The notes under the pieces are model-generated. The model worked only from the letters and a program-made list of their open reading frames with translations, made no database searches and was not told where the DNA came from. Made by a program: the position numbers and the translations under genes. A stretch of 64,000 bases of DNA from Pseudocoprococcus catus (lineage in GTDB: Bacteria > Bacillota > Clostridia > Lachnospirales > Lachnospiraceae), in the NCBI RefSeq assembly GCF_902381825.1, contig NZ_LR698973.1, positions 1,795,584 to 1,859,583 of the forward strand, read 5' to 3'. Of the stretch, positions 27,701-37,132 are shown piece after piece (the first letter of the stretch is position 1; each line of letters begins with the position of its first letter).

Positions 27701-28336
27701 ATGAAGTATTTGACATTTGCTCTGGCTAAAGGCCGTCTGGCAAAGAAATCGCTGGCATTATTTGAGCAGATCGGGATTTCAATGGATGAGATGAAGGATC
27801 CCGATACAAGAAAACTGATTTTTGTGAATGAAGATTTGAAGATCAAGATGTTCCTTGCCAAGGCATCGGATGTACCGACTTATGTGGAATATGGTGCAGC
27901 AGATATTGGTGTGGTGGGCAAAGATACATTGTTGGAAGAAGGACGCCGTTTGTACGAGGTGCTGGATCTGGGATTCGGTAAGTGCAGAATGTGTGTCTGT
28001 GGTCCGAAGTCAGCGGCCGAGTATCTTCAGCATCAGGAGCTGATCCGTGTGGCATCCAAGTATCCGGGTATTGCGAAGGATTACTTTTACAACAAGAAAC
28101 ATCAGACCGTAGAGATCATCAAACTCCACGGCTCTGTGGAACTGGCACCGATTGTTGGGCTGTCTGAAGTGATTGTGGATATTGTGGAGACGGGAACAAC
28201 CCTGAAGGAGAACGGACTGGAAGTGCTTGAGGAAATCTGCCCGCTTTCAGCAAGAGTTGTTGTGAATCAGGTCAGTATGAAGATGGAGAATGAGCGGATT
28301 ATGAAGCTCATCAGAGATATTAAAACGGTCATCTAG
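27701..28336 (+). CDS. hisG: ATP phosphoribosyltransferase, short form
   Basis: A 211-residue HisG of the short (HisGS) type without the C-terminal ACT-like regulatory domain, which fits the presence of hisZ. Start [19 protein letters not shown]-binding loop [16 protein letters not shown] near residues 160-175. It joins ATP and PRPP in the first step of histidine synthesis. ATG 27701 follows GGAGGAAG. Confidence 0.98.
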   Translation: MKYLTFALAKGRLAKKSLALFEQIGISMDEMKDPDTRKLIFVNEDLKIKMFLAKASDVPTYVEYGAADIGVVGKDTLLEEGRRLYEVLDLGFGKCRMCVCGPKSAAEYLQHQELIRVASKYPGIAKDYFYNKKHQTVEIIKLHGSVELAPIVGLSEVIVDIVETGTTLKENGLEVLEEICPLSARVVVNQVSMKMENERIMKLIRDIKTVI

Positions 28337-28400
28337 AACGGATTGAGAGCCGAATAGAGGAAGGTTGTATGGAGCAAACATCAGTGGGAGGCATAGAACA

Positions 28401-29696
28401 ATGAAGATTACAAAAGTGACAGAAGATGCAGTGGCAACATTGCTGGATGATTTATTAAAGCGAAGCCCGAATAACTATACAGGTTATGCAGATAAGGTAC
28501 AGGCAATTATTGATGATGTGAGAGAACGCGGAGACGAAGCACTTTTTGAGATGACGAAGCGGTTTGATGGTGCCGATTTAAATGTCGACAATATCCGTGT
28601 GACACAGGCAGAGATTGACGAGGCATATACCCTTGTGGATGCATCATTGATTGAAGTTATCCGCAAAGCCATGACCAATATCCGTGTTTACCATGAGAAG
28701 CAGCGTCAGTACGGATGGTTTGATACGACACCGGATGGAACGATTCTCGGACAGAAGGTGACACCACTTCAGAGTACAGGTGTTTATGTTCCGGGAGGCA
28801 AGGCTGCTTATCCGTCTTCTGTTCTGATGAATGTGATTCCTGCCAAGGTAGCAGGTGTTGAGAAGATTGTCATGGTGACGCCTCCGGGCAAAGACGGCAA
28901 AGTGAATCCGGGTACTTTGGTGGCAGCCAATGAAGCCGGCGCTGATGAGATTTACAAAGTGGGCGGTGCACAGGCGATTGCAGCACTGGCTTTTGGTACA
29001 GCTTCTGTTCCTAAGGTAGACAAGATCGTGGGACCGGGCAATATTTACGTGGCGCTGGCCAAGAAAGCTGTTTACGGCTATGTCAGCATTGATTCTATTG
29101 CGGGACCAAGCGAGATTCTCGTGATCGCTGATGAGACAGCTAATCCGAGATATGTGGCTGCAGATCTTTTGTCACAGGCTGAGCATGATGAACTGGCTTC
29201 CGCTATTCTTGTGACAACCAGTGAGAAGCTGGCAGGGGAAGTGCAGAAAGAGATTGAAGGCTTTACACAGGTGCTTTCCAGAAAAGCCATTATTGAGAAG
29301 TCTCTGGAGAATTACGGACATATCCTGATTGCCTCATCCATTGATGAAGCAGTGGAAATCGCCAATGCGATTGCCTCAGAGCATCTGGAAATCGTCACAG
29401 CCAATCCTTTCGAAGTCATGACTAAGATCCGCAATGCCGGAGCGATTTTTATTGGTGAGAACAGTTCCGAACCTTTGGGTGATTATTTTGCAGGACCGAA
29501 CCACATCCTGCCGACAAACGGCACAGCCAAGTTCTTCTCACCTCTGAGTGTGGATGATTTTGTGAAGAAATCCAGCATCATTTACTATTCCAGAGAAGCA
29601 TTGGCCGCAAAGAAAAATGATATTATTCAGTTTGCCAAGGCTGAATCACTGACAGCACATGCCAATTCCATAGCTGTACGTTTTGAGGATAAATAG
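28401..29696 (+). CDS. hisD: Histidinol dehydrogenase
   Basis: A 431-residue HisD. Marks are GVYVPGGKAAYPSSVLMN (about residues 120-137), KVDKIVGPGNIYVALAK, the zinc and catalytic region LLSQAEHDELASA, EHLEI, and the late AGAIFIG...GDYFAGPNHILPT segment. It oxidises histidinol to histidine, the last two steps. ATG 28401 follows GGGAGG; the frame opens 12 codons earlier with TTG but without a ribosome site. The stop is directly followed by the hisB ATG. Confidence 0.98.
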   Translation: MKITKVTEDAVATLLDDLLKRSPNNYTGYADKVQAIIDDVRERGDEALFEMTKRFDGADLNVDNIRVTQAEIDEAYTLVDASLIEVIRKAMTNIRVYHEKQRQYGWFDTTPDGTILGQKVTPLQSTGVYVPGGKAAYPSSVLMNVIPAKVAGVEKIVMVTPPGKDGKVNPGTLVAANEAGADEIYKVGGAQAIAALAFGTASVPKVDKIVGPGNIYVALAKKAVYGYVSIDSIAGPSEILVIADETANPRYVAADLLSQAEHDELASAILVTTSEKLAGEVQKEIEGFTQVLSRKAIIEKSLENYGHILIASSIDEAVEIANAIASEHLEIVTANPFEVMTKIRNAGAIFIGENSSEPLGDYFAGPNHILPTNGTAKFFSPLSVDDFVKKSSIIYYSREALAAKKNDIIQFAKAESLTAHANSIAVRFEDK

Positions 29697-30284
29697 ATGG
29701 ATAGAACAGCATCAATTTCAAGAACAACATCTGAAACAGATATAGCAGTGACATTGAATCTGGATGGCTCCGGTCGTTCGGATATTGATACAGGCATTGG
29801 TTTTTTTGACCATATGCTTCGAAGTTTTGCCAAACACGGGTTTTTTGATCTGACAGTCCATGTGAAGGGCGATCTGGAAGTGGATTGCCATCACACCATT
29901 GAGGACACAGGGATTGTGCTTGGCGAGGCTATCAAGAAAGCACTGGATGATAAAAAAGGAATCCGCAGATATGGTTCTTTTGCGCTGCCGATGGATGAGA
30001 CACTTGTTTTAGCAGCTCTGGATCTGTCAGGGCGTCCTTACCTGTGTTTTGATGCTGGCTTTACTGTTGATAAGGTCGGAGAATTTGACACAGAGATGGT
30101 CAGAGAGTTTTTCTATGCAATTTCATACAGCAGCGGCATGAATCTTCATATTCGTCAGCTGGCAGGGCAGAATAACCATCATATCATCGAAGCTATTTTC
30201 AAATCTTTTGCAAAAGCACTGGATGAGGCAGTAGGATATGATTCCAGAATTACAGATGTTTTGTCTACAAAAGGAACATTATAG
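29697..30284 (+). CDS. hisB: Imidazoleglycerol-phosphate dehydratase
   Basis: A 195-residue monofunctional HisB of normal length. The metal-binding His motifs FFDHMLRSFAKHG, DCHHTIEDTGI and NNHHIIEAIFKSFAKAL are intact. It removes water from imidazole glycerol phosphate. It starts immediately after the hisD stop. A 68-nt gap with a strong hairpin separates it from the HisA-like gene. Confidence 0.98.
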   Translation: MDRTASISRTTSETDIAVTLNLDGSGRSDIDTGIGFFDHMLRSFAKHGFFDLTVHVKGDLEVDCHHTIEDTGIVLGEAIKKALDDKKGIRRYGSFALPMDETLVLAALDLSGRPYLCFDAGFTVDKVGEFDTEMVREFFYAISYSSGMNLHIRQLAGQNNHHIIEAIFKSFAKALDEAVGYDSRITDVLSTKGTL

Positions 30285-30300
30285 CAGATGAGGCGGCCTC

Positions 30301-30335
30301 ACCTGCTGTGTACTGCACAGATGTGTGCAGCAGGT
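30301..30335 (+). other. Intercistronic hairpin between hisB and hisA
   Basis: ACCTGCTG (30301-30308) pairs exactly with CAGCAGGT (30328-30335), with further pairing inside (TGCACA with TGTGTGCA). There is no T-run, so it is more likely an mRNA processing or stability element than a terminator. Confidence 0.55.
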
Positions 30336-30358
30336 CAGAATAAGAGAGGAGTGTGGCA

Positions 30359-31093
30359 GTGCGTATATATCCGGCAATTCATATTTCAGGTGGCAGATGC
30401 ATCAATGAGCTGCCTGACGGGATAACAAGGGGCCGTATACTGACGTCTCAACCGTTGGAAATGGCCAGAAGGTGGCAGGATCAGGGAGCGGAATGTCTCC
30501 ATGTTGTCGATCTGGACGGTGCGGATTCCGGTACTTCCGTGAATGGAACAGTGATCCGTGAAATCCTGGAGAATGTCCATATTCCTGTGCAGGTCGGTGG
30601 CGGTATCCGTTCTATCAAGGATATTGACCAGTATATGAATATAGGTGTACATCGTGTTGTCATCGGAACTCAGGCAATTGAGAATCCGGTTTTAATAAAG
30701 GAAGCTGTCCATCTGTTCGGCAGTGATAAGATTCTGGTATCTATTGATGCGAAAGATGGGCTGATTGCCACTGAAGGACGAAAGAAATTCAGTCATTATA
30801 ACGCAACGACAGTGGCTTCCAACATGAAGGCAATGGGAATAGAATCCGTTATTTATACGGATATTCTCAGAAGAGGACTTTATAATGGTGCCGGTATCAT
30901 GCAGGCACGGGAGATTGCACAGAAACTGCATATGAAGGTGATCTACAGCGGCGGAATTGTTACCCTTAAAGACATCGAGGCATTCACAGATATGCCGATG
31001 GAGGGAATCATTATCGGAAGAGCGCTGTATGAATCCCGATTAAAGCTGTCCGAAGCAATCGAAGTGTGCAGATGGCATGAACGTTCAATTTGA
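30359..31093 (+). CDS. HisA-like protein with altered active site
   Basis: A 244-residue TIM barrel clearly of the HisA family (VVDLDGADSGTSVN, PVQVGGGIRS, ILVSIDAKDG, SGGI, IIGRALYE). The catalytic Asp at the first strand (PAIDI in HisA) is His8 here (PAIHISGGRC), the following VRLxQG is replaced by INELPDG, the GW after TxEG is lost (TEGRKK), and the SRDG loop reads LRRG. Asp130 and Thr167 remain. HisA normally isomerises ProFAR; activity here is doubtful. The start is GTG 30359, 7 nt after GGAG; the GTG at 30353 is too near the ribosome site. hisH and hisF are missing next to it. Confidence 0.85.
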   Translation: MRIYPAIHISGGRCINELPDGITRGRILTSQPLEMARRWQDQGAECLHVVDLDGADSGTSVNGTVIREILENVHIPVQVGGGIRSIKDIDQYMNIGVHRVVIGTQAIENPVLIKEAVHLFGSDKILVSIDAKDGLIATEGRKKFSHYNATTVASNMKAMGIESVIYTDILRRGLYNGAGIMQAREIAQKLHMKVIYSGGIVTLKDIEAFTDMPMEGIIIGRALYESRLKLSEAIEVCRWHERSI

Positions 31094-31110
31094 GTCGAGG
31101 AGAATAGATT

Positions 31111-32340
31111 ATGGAAGTTAAGAGTATATATCCGATTATCAATTTCAGTGATGAGGATGAGATTGCTGTTCAGTATGAACGTCTCGGTGCAGACGGTGTG
31201 ATTATCATCAGTCCGGATTTTTCTGATGAGGCAATGCTGATCAAGAAAATCAGGAATATCTGTGAAAAGTCGGACTGCCGGTTATATATCTGGCAGCCAT
31301 ACAGAAGACTTGAGGATATTAAGAAAGTGCTTTATGCAGGGGCAGCAGGTGCCTGGATCGAGGCAACAGAGCAGACACTGATCAGAGAAGCAGCAGATCG
31401 TTTTGGCGCTGACAGAGTGGGAATGGTGATCAGTGAACCGAAGCTGGCAGCGGATGAATTCAAGTTGGCGAAAGAACTGAATCTGACCAATATTTTTGTG
31501 ACGGGTACCATTGAGAAGCTGCCGGAGACAGTAGGCGATCAGAAAGTGATCGCAACCTGCCGTTATGAGAACAAGGAAGGCCAGAAACAATTGCTGGCAG
31601 ATGCCAATGTCAGTGCGATTGCCCTGATTTATGAGAATGAAACAGCGGCGTTGCCGAATATTCATACCATGAAGGCAGCCCTTGAGACAGACAGTGTGAA
31701 GTTTAATCTTTTCAGAAGCAGTCTGCCGTTTTCCTCATTCAAGTTAAACGAAAATGGCCTGATCCCTGTGATTGTACAGGATTTCAGAACAGCTGAGATT
31801 CTCATGATGGCCTATATGAATGAGGAAGCCTATGAGCAGACATTGCGTGAAGGTATGATGACCTACTGGAGCCGCAGCCGCCAGGAGTTATGGCGTAAGG
31901 GGGATACAAGCGGTCATTATCAGTATGTGAAATCATTGAACATTGACTGTGATCGGGACACGATTCTTGCCAAAGTCGAACAGATCGGTGCGGCCTGTCA
32001 TACAGGTCATCGCAGCTGTTTCTACACTAATCTTGCCAGCAAGGCCTATGACGGACGCAACCCGATGACTGTTTTTGATGATGTTATGGCAACGATTCTT
32101 GAGCGCAAGGAAAATCCAAAGGAAGGTTCCTATACGAATTATCTTTTTGATCAGGGTATTGACAAGATTCTCAAGAAGGTCGGAGAAGAGGCAGCTGAGA
32201 TTATCATTGCAGCCAAGAATCCGGATTCCGATGAAGTGAAATATGAAATCTGTGATTTTCTGTATCATATGATGGTTTTAATGGCTGAAAGAGAAGTTTC
32301 ATGGAAAGATATCACAAAAGAACTGGCGGAGCGCCATTAA
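31111..32340 (+). CDS. hisIE: HisF-like domain fused to HisI-HisE
   Basis: A 409-residue three-part protein. Residues 1-200 are a shortened HisF-like half ([37 protein letters not shown]) lacking the catalytic Asp of strand 1 (YPIINFSD instead of CLDV) and the second catalytic Asp. Residues about 207-310 are phosphoribosyl-AMP cyclohydrolase with zinc cysteines 280, 296 and 303 ([11 protein letters not shown]). Residues about 322-409 are phosphoribosyl-ATP pyrophosphatase ([17 protein letters not shown]). The HisI and HisE parts look active; the barrel part looks like a non-catalytic remnant. Last gene of the operon, 17 nt after the HisA-like gene. Confidence 0.92.
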   Translation: MEVKSIYPIINFSDEDEIAVQYERLGADGVIIISPDFSDEAMLIKKIRNICEKSDCRLYIWQPYRRLEDIKKVLYAGAAGAWIEATEQTLIREAADRFGADRVGMVISEPKLAADEFKLAKELNLTNIFVTGTIEKLPETVGDQKVIATCRYENKEGQKQLLADANVSAIALIYENETAALPNIHTMKAALETDSVKFNLFRSSLPFSSFKLNENGLIPVIVQDFRTAEILMMAYMNEEAYEQTLREGMMTYWSRSRQELWRKGDTSGHYQYVKSLNIDCDRDTILAKVEQIGAACHTGHRSCFYTNLASKAYDGRNPMTVFDDVMATILERKENPKEGSYTNYLFDQGIDKILKKVGEEAAEIIIAAKNPDSDEVKYEICDFLYHMMVLMAEREVSWKDITKELAERH

Positions 32341-32393
32341 ATGTGTTATAATATTTTTATGTATTGAATTTAGAACACAGGAGGCGGATCGTT

Positions 32394-32522
32394 ATGCTTA
32401 CAGCATTTGCAACATATCTTGGCAAATTCGTATTCTTTATTGCAGTCGCAGCAGCTGGCTTTACAGCAGGCAAGAAGTTTAAAGCGTCAAAAAAGGCGAA
32501 AAATAGCGCGACAGCAGAATAA
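32394..32522 (+). CDS. Small 42-aa membrane peptide
   Basis: A 42-residue open frame with an excellent AGGAGGCGG site, its own TATAAT-like box (32347-32352), an N-terminal hydrophobic helix (LGKFVFFIAVAAAGFTAG) and a basic tail (KKFKASKKAKN). I know no function. The strong ribosome site, the composition and the position between hisIE and the alaS promoter support it as real. The -35 of its promoter is weak, so it may also be read from the his operon. Confidence 0.65.
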   Translation: MLTAFATYLGKFVFFIAVAAAGFTAGKKFKASKKAKNSATAE

Positions 32523-32527
32523 TCAAA

Positions 32528-32556
32528 TTGACAAAGGCGGTATTTGATTTTATAAT
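32528..32556 (+). promoter_or_regulatory. Promoter of alaS
   Basis: Perfect TTGACA (32528-32533), 17-bp spacer, perfect TATAAT (32551-32556). Initiation near 32563 gives a leader of about 170 nt. Confidence 0.85.
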
Positions 32557-32560
32557 AAGA

Positions 32561-32590
32561 AACTGGTAGGTTTTGCTTACCAGTTTTCTT
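32561..32590 (+). promoter_or_regulatory. Hairpin plus T-run at the 5' end of the alaS leader
   Basis: AACTGGTA (32561-32568) pairs with TACCAGTT (32578-32585), then TTCTT. It would terminate transcripts arriving from the small peptide gene, or form the 5' end of alaS mRNA. The rest of the leader has stems such as CTGC/GCAG and GGC/GCC and an AGGGTG sequence near 32702, but not a full T-box. Confidence 0.6.
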
Positions 32591-32733
32591 GTGTTATAGG
32601 TATTTAAGCATGGCTTGAATTTGAATCTGCAACGCAGAAAGCAGAATTTATACTGCAGTGGCGTTTTAGCCATTACAATGAAAAGAAAGAGCGGTTTCTT
32701 TAGGGTGCCGCTATAAACAGGAGGAATAAAGAT

Positions 32734-35376
32734 ATGGAAAGACCGTATAGTCTTAACGAATTGAGGAAGATGTTTCTGGAGTTCTTTGAGAGCAAGGGCC
32801 ATCTGGCAATGAAGAGCTTCTCGCTGATTCCTCATAATGATAACAGTTTACTGCTGATCAACTCAGGTATGGCACCATTGAAGCCATATTTCACAGGCGC
32901 AGAGATTCCTCCGCGTCGTCGTGTAACTACATGCCAGAAGTGTATCCGTACAGGTGACCTGGAGAATGTTGGTAAGACAGCAAGACATGGTACATTCTTT
33001 GAAATGTTGGGCAACTTCTCATTTGGTGATTATTTCAAGCATGAAGCTATTGCATGGTCATGGGAATTTCTGACACAGGTTGTCGGACTTGATCCTGACC
33101 GTCTGTATCCGTCTATTTATCAGGATGACGATGAGGCATTTGATATCTGGAACAAGGAAATCGGTATTGCTCCGGAGCGTATCTTCCGTTTTGGCAAGGA
33201 AGATAACTTCTGGGAACATGGTGCAGGTCCTTGCGGTCCATGTTCAGAAATCTACTATGACCGTGGTGAGAAGTATGGCTGCGGTAAACCGGGCTGTACG
33301 GTTGGCTGTGATTGTGACCGTTATATGGAAGTATGGAACAACGTATTTTCACAGTTTAACAATGACGGACATAATCATTATACAGATCTTATCCAGAAGA
33401 ATATTGATACAGGTATGGGTCTTGAACGTCTGGCTGTTGTTGTCCAGGATGTGGATTCTATTTTTGATGTGGATACAATTCAGGCACTGCGCAACAAAGT
33501 CTGCGATCTGGCAGGTGTGAAGTATCTTGAGAAGCATGAAACAGATGTTTCTATCCGTATCATTACAGACCATATCCGTTCAGCAACATTTATGATCTCT
33601 GATGGTATTATGCCATCCAATGAAGGCCGTGGCTACGTGCTCCGTCGTTTGATCAGACGTGCGGCAAGACATGGAAGACTTCTTGGTATTGAAGGCAAGT
33701 TCCTTGCAAAACTCAGTGCAACAGTCATTGAGACATCCAAGGACGGTTATCCGGAACTGGAAGAGAAGAAGGAATTTATCTTTAATGTACTGACACAGGA
33801 AGAAGATAAATTCAACAAGACTATCGATCAGGGTCTCAGTATTCTGAATGAGATGGAAGAGAAACTGTCAGCTGAAGACAAGAAGGTACTTGACGGTGCA
33901 GATGCATTCAAGCTTTATGATACTTATGGTTTTCCAATGGATCTGACAAAGGAGATCCTTGAGGAAAAGGGTTATGATATTGATGAAGAAGGCTTTACTG
34001 TATGTATGCAGGAGCAGCGTCAGAAAGCAAGAGATGCCCGTAAGGTATCCAACTACATGGGTAAGGATGCCACTGTTTATGATGAAATCGATCCTTCAGT
34101 GACAAGCGTGTTTGTAGGTTATGAGAAGACAGAGTGTGAATCCCCAATTACTGTTTTGACAACAGAGACAGAATTGACAGATGCCCTGACAGACGGTCAG
34201 ACAGGTACGATCTTTACACAAGAGACACCTTTCTATGCGACAAGCGGTGGTCAGATGGCAGATACAGGTGTGATCACAGGTCCTGAAGGTACATTTGAGG
34301 TTAAGGATGTCGTTAAACTTCTGGGCGGCAAGATTGGCCATATCGGTGTTGTAACAAGCGGTATGTTCAAGAAGGGCGATGTTGTGAAGCTTGCCATCAA
34401 CAAAGAGAAGCGAAGCGACACAGCCAAGAACCACAGTGCAACTCATTTGCTGCAGAAGGCACTGAGAATTGTCCTCGGTTCCCATGTAGAGCAGGCAGGT
34501 TCCTTTAACAATCAGGACAAACTGCGTTTTGACTTTACACATTTCTCAGCACTGACACAGGAAGAACTGGACAGAGTTGAAGATATCGTGAACGAAGAAA
34601 TCGCCAAGGGTCTTCCTGTTCTGACAAAGGTTATGAACATTGAAGATGCCAAGAAGACAGGTGCTATGGCACTTTTTGGTGAGAAATACAGTGATGATGT
34701 CCGTGTTGTATCCATGGGTGACTTCTCCAAAGAGCTTTGCGGCGGTACACACACAGATAATACAGCTTCTATTGCTGCCTTCAAGATCATTTCCGAGACA
34801 GGTGTCGCAGCAGGTGTACGTCGTATTGAAGCCCTGACAGGCAACGGCGTATTTAAGTATTATAAGGAAGTTGAAAAGAAACTTCATGAAGCTGCCAAGA
34901 CTGCAAAATGTGATCCTGCTCAGCTTGTAAAACGTATTGAGGGTCTGCATGAAGAAATCAAGACATTAACAGCGGAGAATAATCAGCTGAAGAATAAGAT
35001 GGCGAAGGATGCCATGGGCGATGTCATGAATCAGGTGAAGGATGTGAATGGTGTTTCCTTCCTGCCTGTACATGTCAAAGATATTGATATGCAGGAACTG
35101 ATGAATCTGGGCGATCAGCTGAAGGCTAAACTTGGTGACGGTGTTATTCTTCTGGCATCTGAAAACGGCGGCAAAGTAAGCCTTCTTGCTATGGCAACAG
35201 ACGGTGCCATGAAGAAGGGCGCACATGCCGGCAATCTGATCAAAGCAGTGGCTAAGCTTGTCGGCGGCGGCGGCGGTGGCCGTCCGAATATGGCTCAGGC
35301 AGGCGGCAAGAATCCTGCCGGTATTAATCAGGCACTGGAGGCTGGTGCAGAAGAACTTGCAAAACAGCTTCATTAA
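32734..35376 (+). CDS. alaS: Alanyl-tRNA synthetase
   Basis: An 880-residue AlaRS with the full domain set: class II catalytic core from the start (LRKMFLEFFESKGH, MAPLKPYFTG, HGTFFEMLGNFSFGDYFK), an anticodon-independent tRNA-recognition region, the editing domain with zinc ligands NHSATHLLQ and CGGTHTDNTA (about residues 568 and 669), and the C-terminal oligomerisation region ending in the Gly-rich GGGGGGRPNMAQAGG. It charges tRNA-Ala and hydrolyses mischarged Ser. Codon use is strongly biased, as for an abundant protein. Confidence 0.99.
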   Translation: MERPYSLNELRKMFLEFFESKGHLAMKSFSLIPHNDNSLLLINSGMAPLKPYFTGAEIPPRRRVTTCQKCIRTGDLENVGKTARHGTFFEMLGNFSFGDYFKHEAIAWSWEFLTQVVGLDPDRLYPSIYQDDDEAFDIWNKEIGIAPERIFRFGKEDNFWEHGAGPCGPCSEIYYDRGEKYGCGKPGCTVGCDCDRYMEVWNNVFSQFNNDGHNHYTDLIQKNIDTGMGLERLAVVVQDVDSIFDVDTIQALRNKVCDLAGVKYLEKHETDVSIRIITDHIRSATFMISDGIMPSNEGRGYVLRRLIRRAARHGRLLGIEGKFLAKLSATVIETSKDGYPELEEKKEFIFNVLTQEEDKFNKTIDQGLSILNEMEEKLSAEDKKVLDGADAFKLYDTYGFPMDLTKEILEEKGYDIDEEGFTVCMQEQRQKARDARKVSNYMGKDATVYDEIDPSVTSVFVGYEKTECESPITVLTTETELTDALTDGQTGTIFTQETPFYATSGGQMADTGVITGPEGTFEVKDVVKLLGGKIGHIGVVTSGMFKKGDVVKLAINKEKRSDTAKNHSATHLLQKALRIVLGSHVEQAGSFNNQDKLRFDFTHFSALTQEELDRVEDIVNEEIAKGLPVLTKVMNIEDAKKTGAMALFGEKYSDDVRVVSMGDFSKELCGGTHTDNTASIAAFKIISETGVAAGVRRIEALTGNGVFKYYKEVEKKLHEAAKTAKCDPAQLVKRIEGLHEEIKTLTAENNQLKNKMAKDAMGDVMNQVKDVNGVSFLPVHVKDIDMQELMNLGDQLKAKLGDGVILLASENGGKVSLLAMATDGAMKKGAHAGNLIKAVAKLVGGGGGGRPNMAQAGGKNPAGINQALEAGAEELAKQLH

Positions 35377-35382
35377 TGGCCT

Positions 35383-36735
35383 ATGAAAGAAGTTAAGAAA
35401 TTACTTGTTGTTCTTGTAGCGGCAGTGTTTTTTATCGGACTTTTCGTTCTCTGTGATAAATATTCAGAGAACGTGAAGGCTGATTATGCGTCACAGATCA
35501 ACCCATCGATTGTGAATCAGGGAAGCAGCGGTACAGGCAGTAAGGGGCAGACAGTGGATGCTGGCCAGCTGTCTGTGGAGAAAATGGTTCAGAATATGGT
35601 GACAAAGGATTATTCAGCGTCAGTGACTCTTGCAGCAGCAGGAGATATTCTCTGTCAGCAGTCTGTACTTGAGAAGGCCTATAACAGTGATTCGGAAAAA
35701 TTCGATTTTTCGGATGATTTTCAGTATGTGAAGGACTTATTCCTGACATCCGATTATGCGGTTGCCACGCTGAAAACAACACTGGCTGGCAAGTATAACG
35801 GCAGTTCTGATGAATATTATGGTTATACCACAGAGGACAGCAATTACAATTCTCCGGAGGTGCTGGCGGATAATTTGAAGTCTGCCGGAATTTCTCTGGT
35901 GAACATTGCAACGAATCATGCACTGGATAGTGATGCCGCAGGCCTTGTTTCAACTATTGGCTATCTTGATCAGGCTGGTCTGGTGCATGTGGGTGCCGCA
36001 GCGACTGCTGACGGCAGTACAGATTATACACAGAATGTCGGCGGCGTTAACATAGGTTTTATTGGATATACCAATTCCTCCAATGGTTATTCGTTGGATT
36101 CTGATGCAGAATGTGTGCTGAATACATTGAATGATTATGATGCGCAGTCTATAGAGACATTATGTAATCGTGTATCCGCAATGAAAGATGAGACGGATCT
36201 TGTGGTTGTGATGCTGAATTTCGGAAGTGTCGAATCAGACAGCATTGAATCAGATCAGCAGGCACTGGCTCAGAAGCTCTGTGATGCCGGTGCAGACCTG
36301 ATTCTTGGTACAGGTTCAAGAGTGATGAAGCCTGTGGAGAAGCTTTCTTCTGAAGATGAGACGGGTCAAAGCACAAGAAGTTGTCTGGTGCTTTATGGTA
36401 TGGGGGCACTCCTTTCCGGAGAGACATATGCTTCCAGCGAGAAGGATACAGATATCAGTGCAGTTTTTGATTTTAACATCGCTCGGAATGATTTTGGGGA
36501 AACGGCGATTCAGAGTTTTACTGTAACACCTGTTTATCTCAACTGGTATAATGACGCGATTCAGCCGATACCTGTCTGCGAAGCCAAGGATACGGATAAA
36601 TATACAGAAATGCTGGATGACAATGCCATGGATAGAATCAACAGTGCTTATGAAGGAACGATTACCCATCTGTTGGATGGCAGCGGTCTGACAAGTACCT
36701 ACGAGAATTATGCCTATCATGTCAGCTTACAGTAA
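35383..36735 (+). CDS. CapA-family extracytoplasmic protein
   Basis: A 450-residue protein: an N-terminal membrane anchor (KLLVVLVAAVFFIGLFVLC), a Ser/Gly-rich linker, then a PGA_cap-type metallophosphoesterase-like domain. Visible marks are AAAGDILCQQ (about residue 90), a region with SLVNIATNHALD (about 168) and LVVVMLNFGS (about 276), where related proteins have HWG. The His of the HWG motif is not obvious, so catalysis may be reduced. CapA homologues help in poly-gamma-glutamate capsule formation, but no other cap genes are present. It lies 6 nt after alaS and ends at a terminator. Confidence 0.85.
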   Translation: MKEVKKLLVVLVAAVFFIGLFVLCDKYSENVKADYASQINPSIVNQGSSGTGSKGQTVDAGQLSVEKMVQNMVTKDYSASVTLAAAGDILCQQSVLEKAYNSDSEKFDFSDDFQYVKDLFLTSDYAVATLKTTLAGKYNGSSDEYYGYTTEDSNYNSPEVLADNLKSAGISLVNIATNHALDSDAAGLVSTIGYLDQAGLVHVGAAATADGSTDYTQNVGGVNIGFIGYTNSSNGYSLDSDAECVLNTLNDYDAQSIETLCNRVSAMKDETDLVVVMLNFGSVESDSIESDQQALAQKLCDAGADLILGTGSRVMKPVEKLSSEDETGQSTRSCLVLYGMGALLSGETYASSEKDTDISAVFDFNIARNDFGETAIQSFTVTPVYLNWYNDAIQPIPVCEAKDTDKYTEMLDDNAMDRINSAYEGTITHLLDGSGLTSTYENYAYHVSLQ

Positions 36736-36780
36736 GTATATCTGTTAGTTTTGAGCAATTGAATTTGAATAACACTTTAA

Positions 36781-36829
36781 AGATGCAATAGAAGAAGACG
36801 ATGAAGTCTTTGGATATTGCATCTTTTTG
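36781..36829 (+). terminator. Rho-independent terminator after the CapA-like gene
   Basis: AGATGCAATA (36781-36790) and TATTGCATCT (36815-36824) form a perfect 10-bp stem, followed by TTTT. Confidence 0.85.
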
Positions 36830-37132
36830 CGTTTAGGTGCGCAATCGTGTGAAAAGCTTTTGATTTTCTATATATTGACAATCAATTAACATCATTGTAT
36901 TGATTTATATTCAATTTGTATCATTATAAATTTAAATTTGTTATTTTAAAAACGAAATATTAAGAATTTAAATGGAAAATAATAACAAAAAATTTTTATA
37001 AACTAAAAAATTTTGTTAAAAACGAGTTGCAATTTGTTTAAAATATGATAAAATGAAAGTATAGTTTTTGACATATTATGAAAATTGACGAAATAACCAT
37101 CAATAGAGCAACAGGAAAGTTGAGGATTAAGG
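36830..37132 (+). promoter_or_regulatory. AT-rich intergenic region with xdh promoter
   Basis: About 300 nt of very AT-rich, non-coding sequence with repeated AAATTT/AAAATTTT tracts. A promoter is visible at TTGCAA (37027-37032), 16-bp spacer, TAAAAT (37049-37054), leaving an 80-nt leader. The A/T tracts upstream could act as an UP element or bind a nucleoid protein. No gene is seen. Confidence 0.6.

Noticed and set aside
32586..32733. Possible T-box riboswitch before alaS (AGGGTG followed by CCGC)
   Set aside because: The T-box core lacks the GNA between GGTG and CCGC, the leader is too short for stem I, and no Ala specifier loop could be placed.
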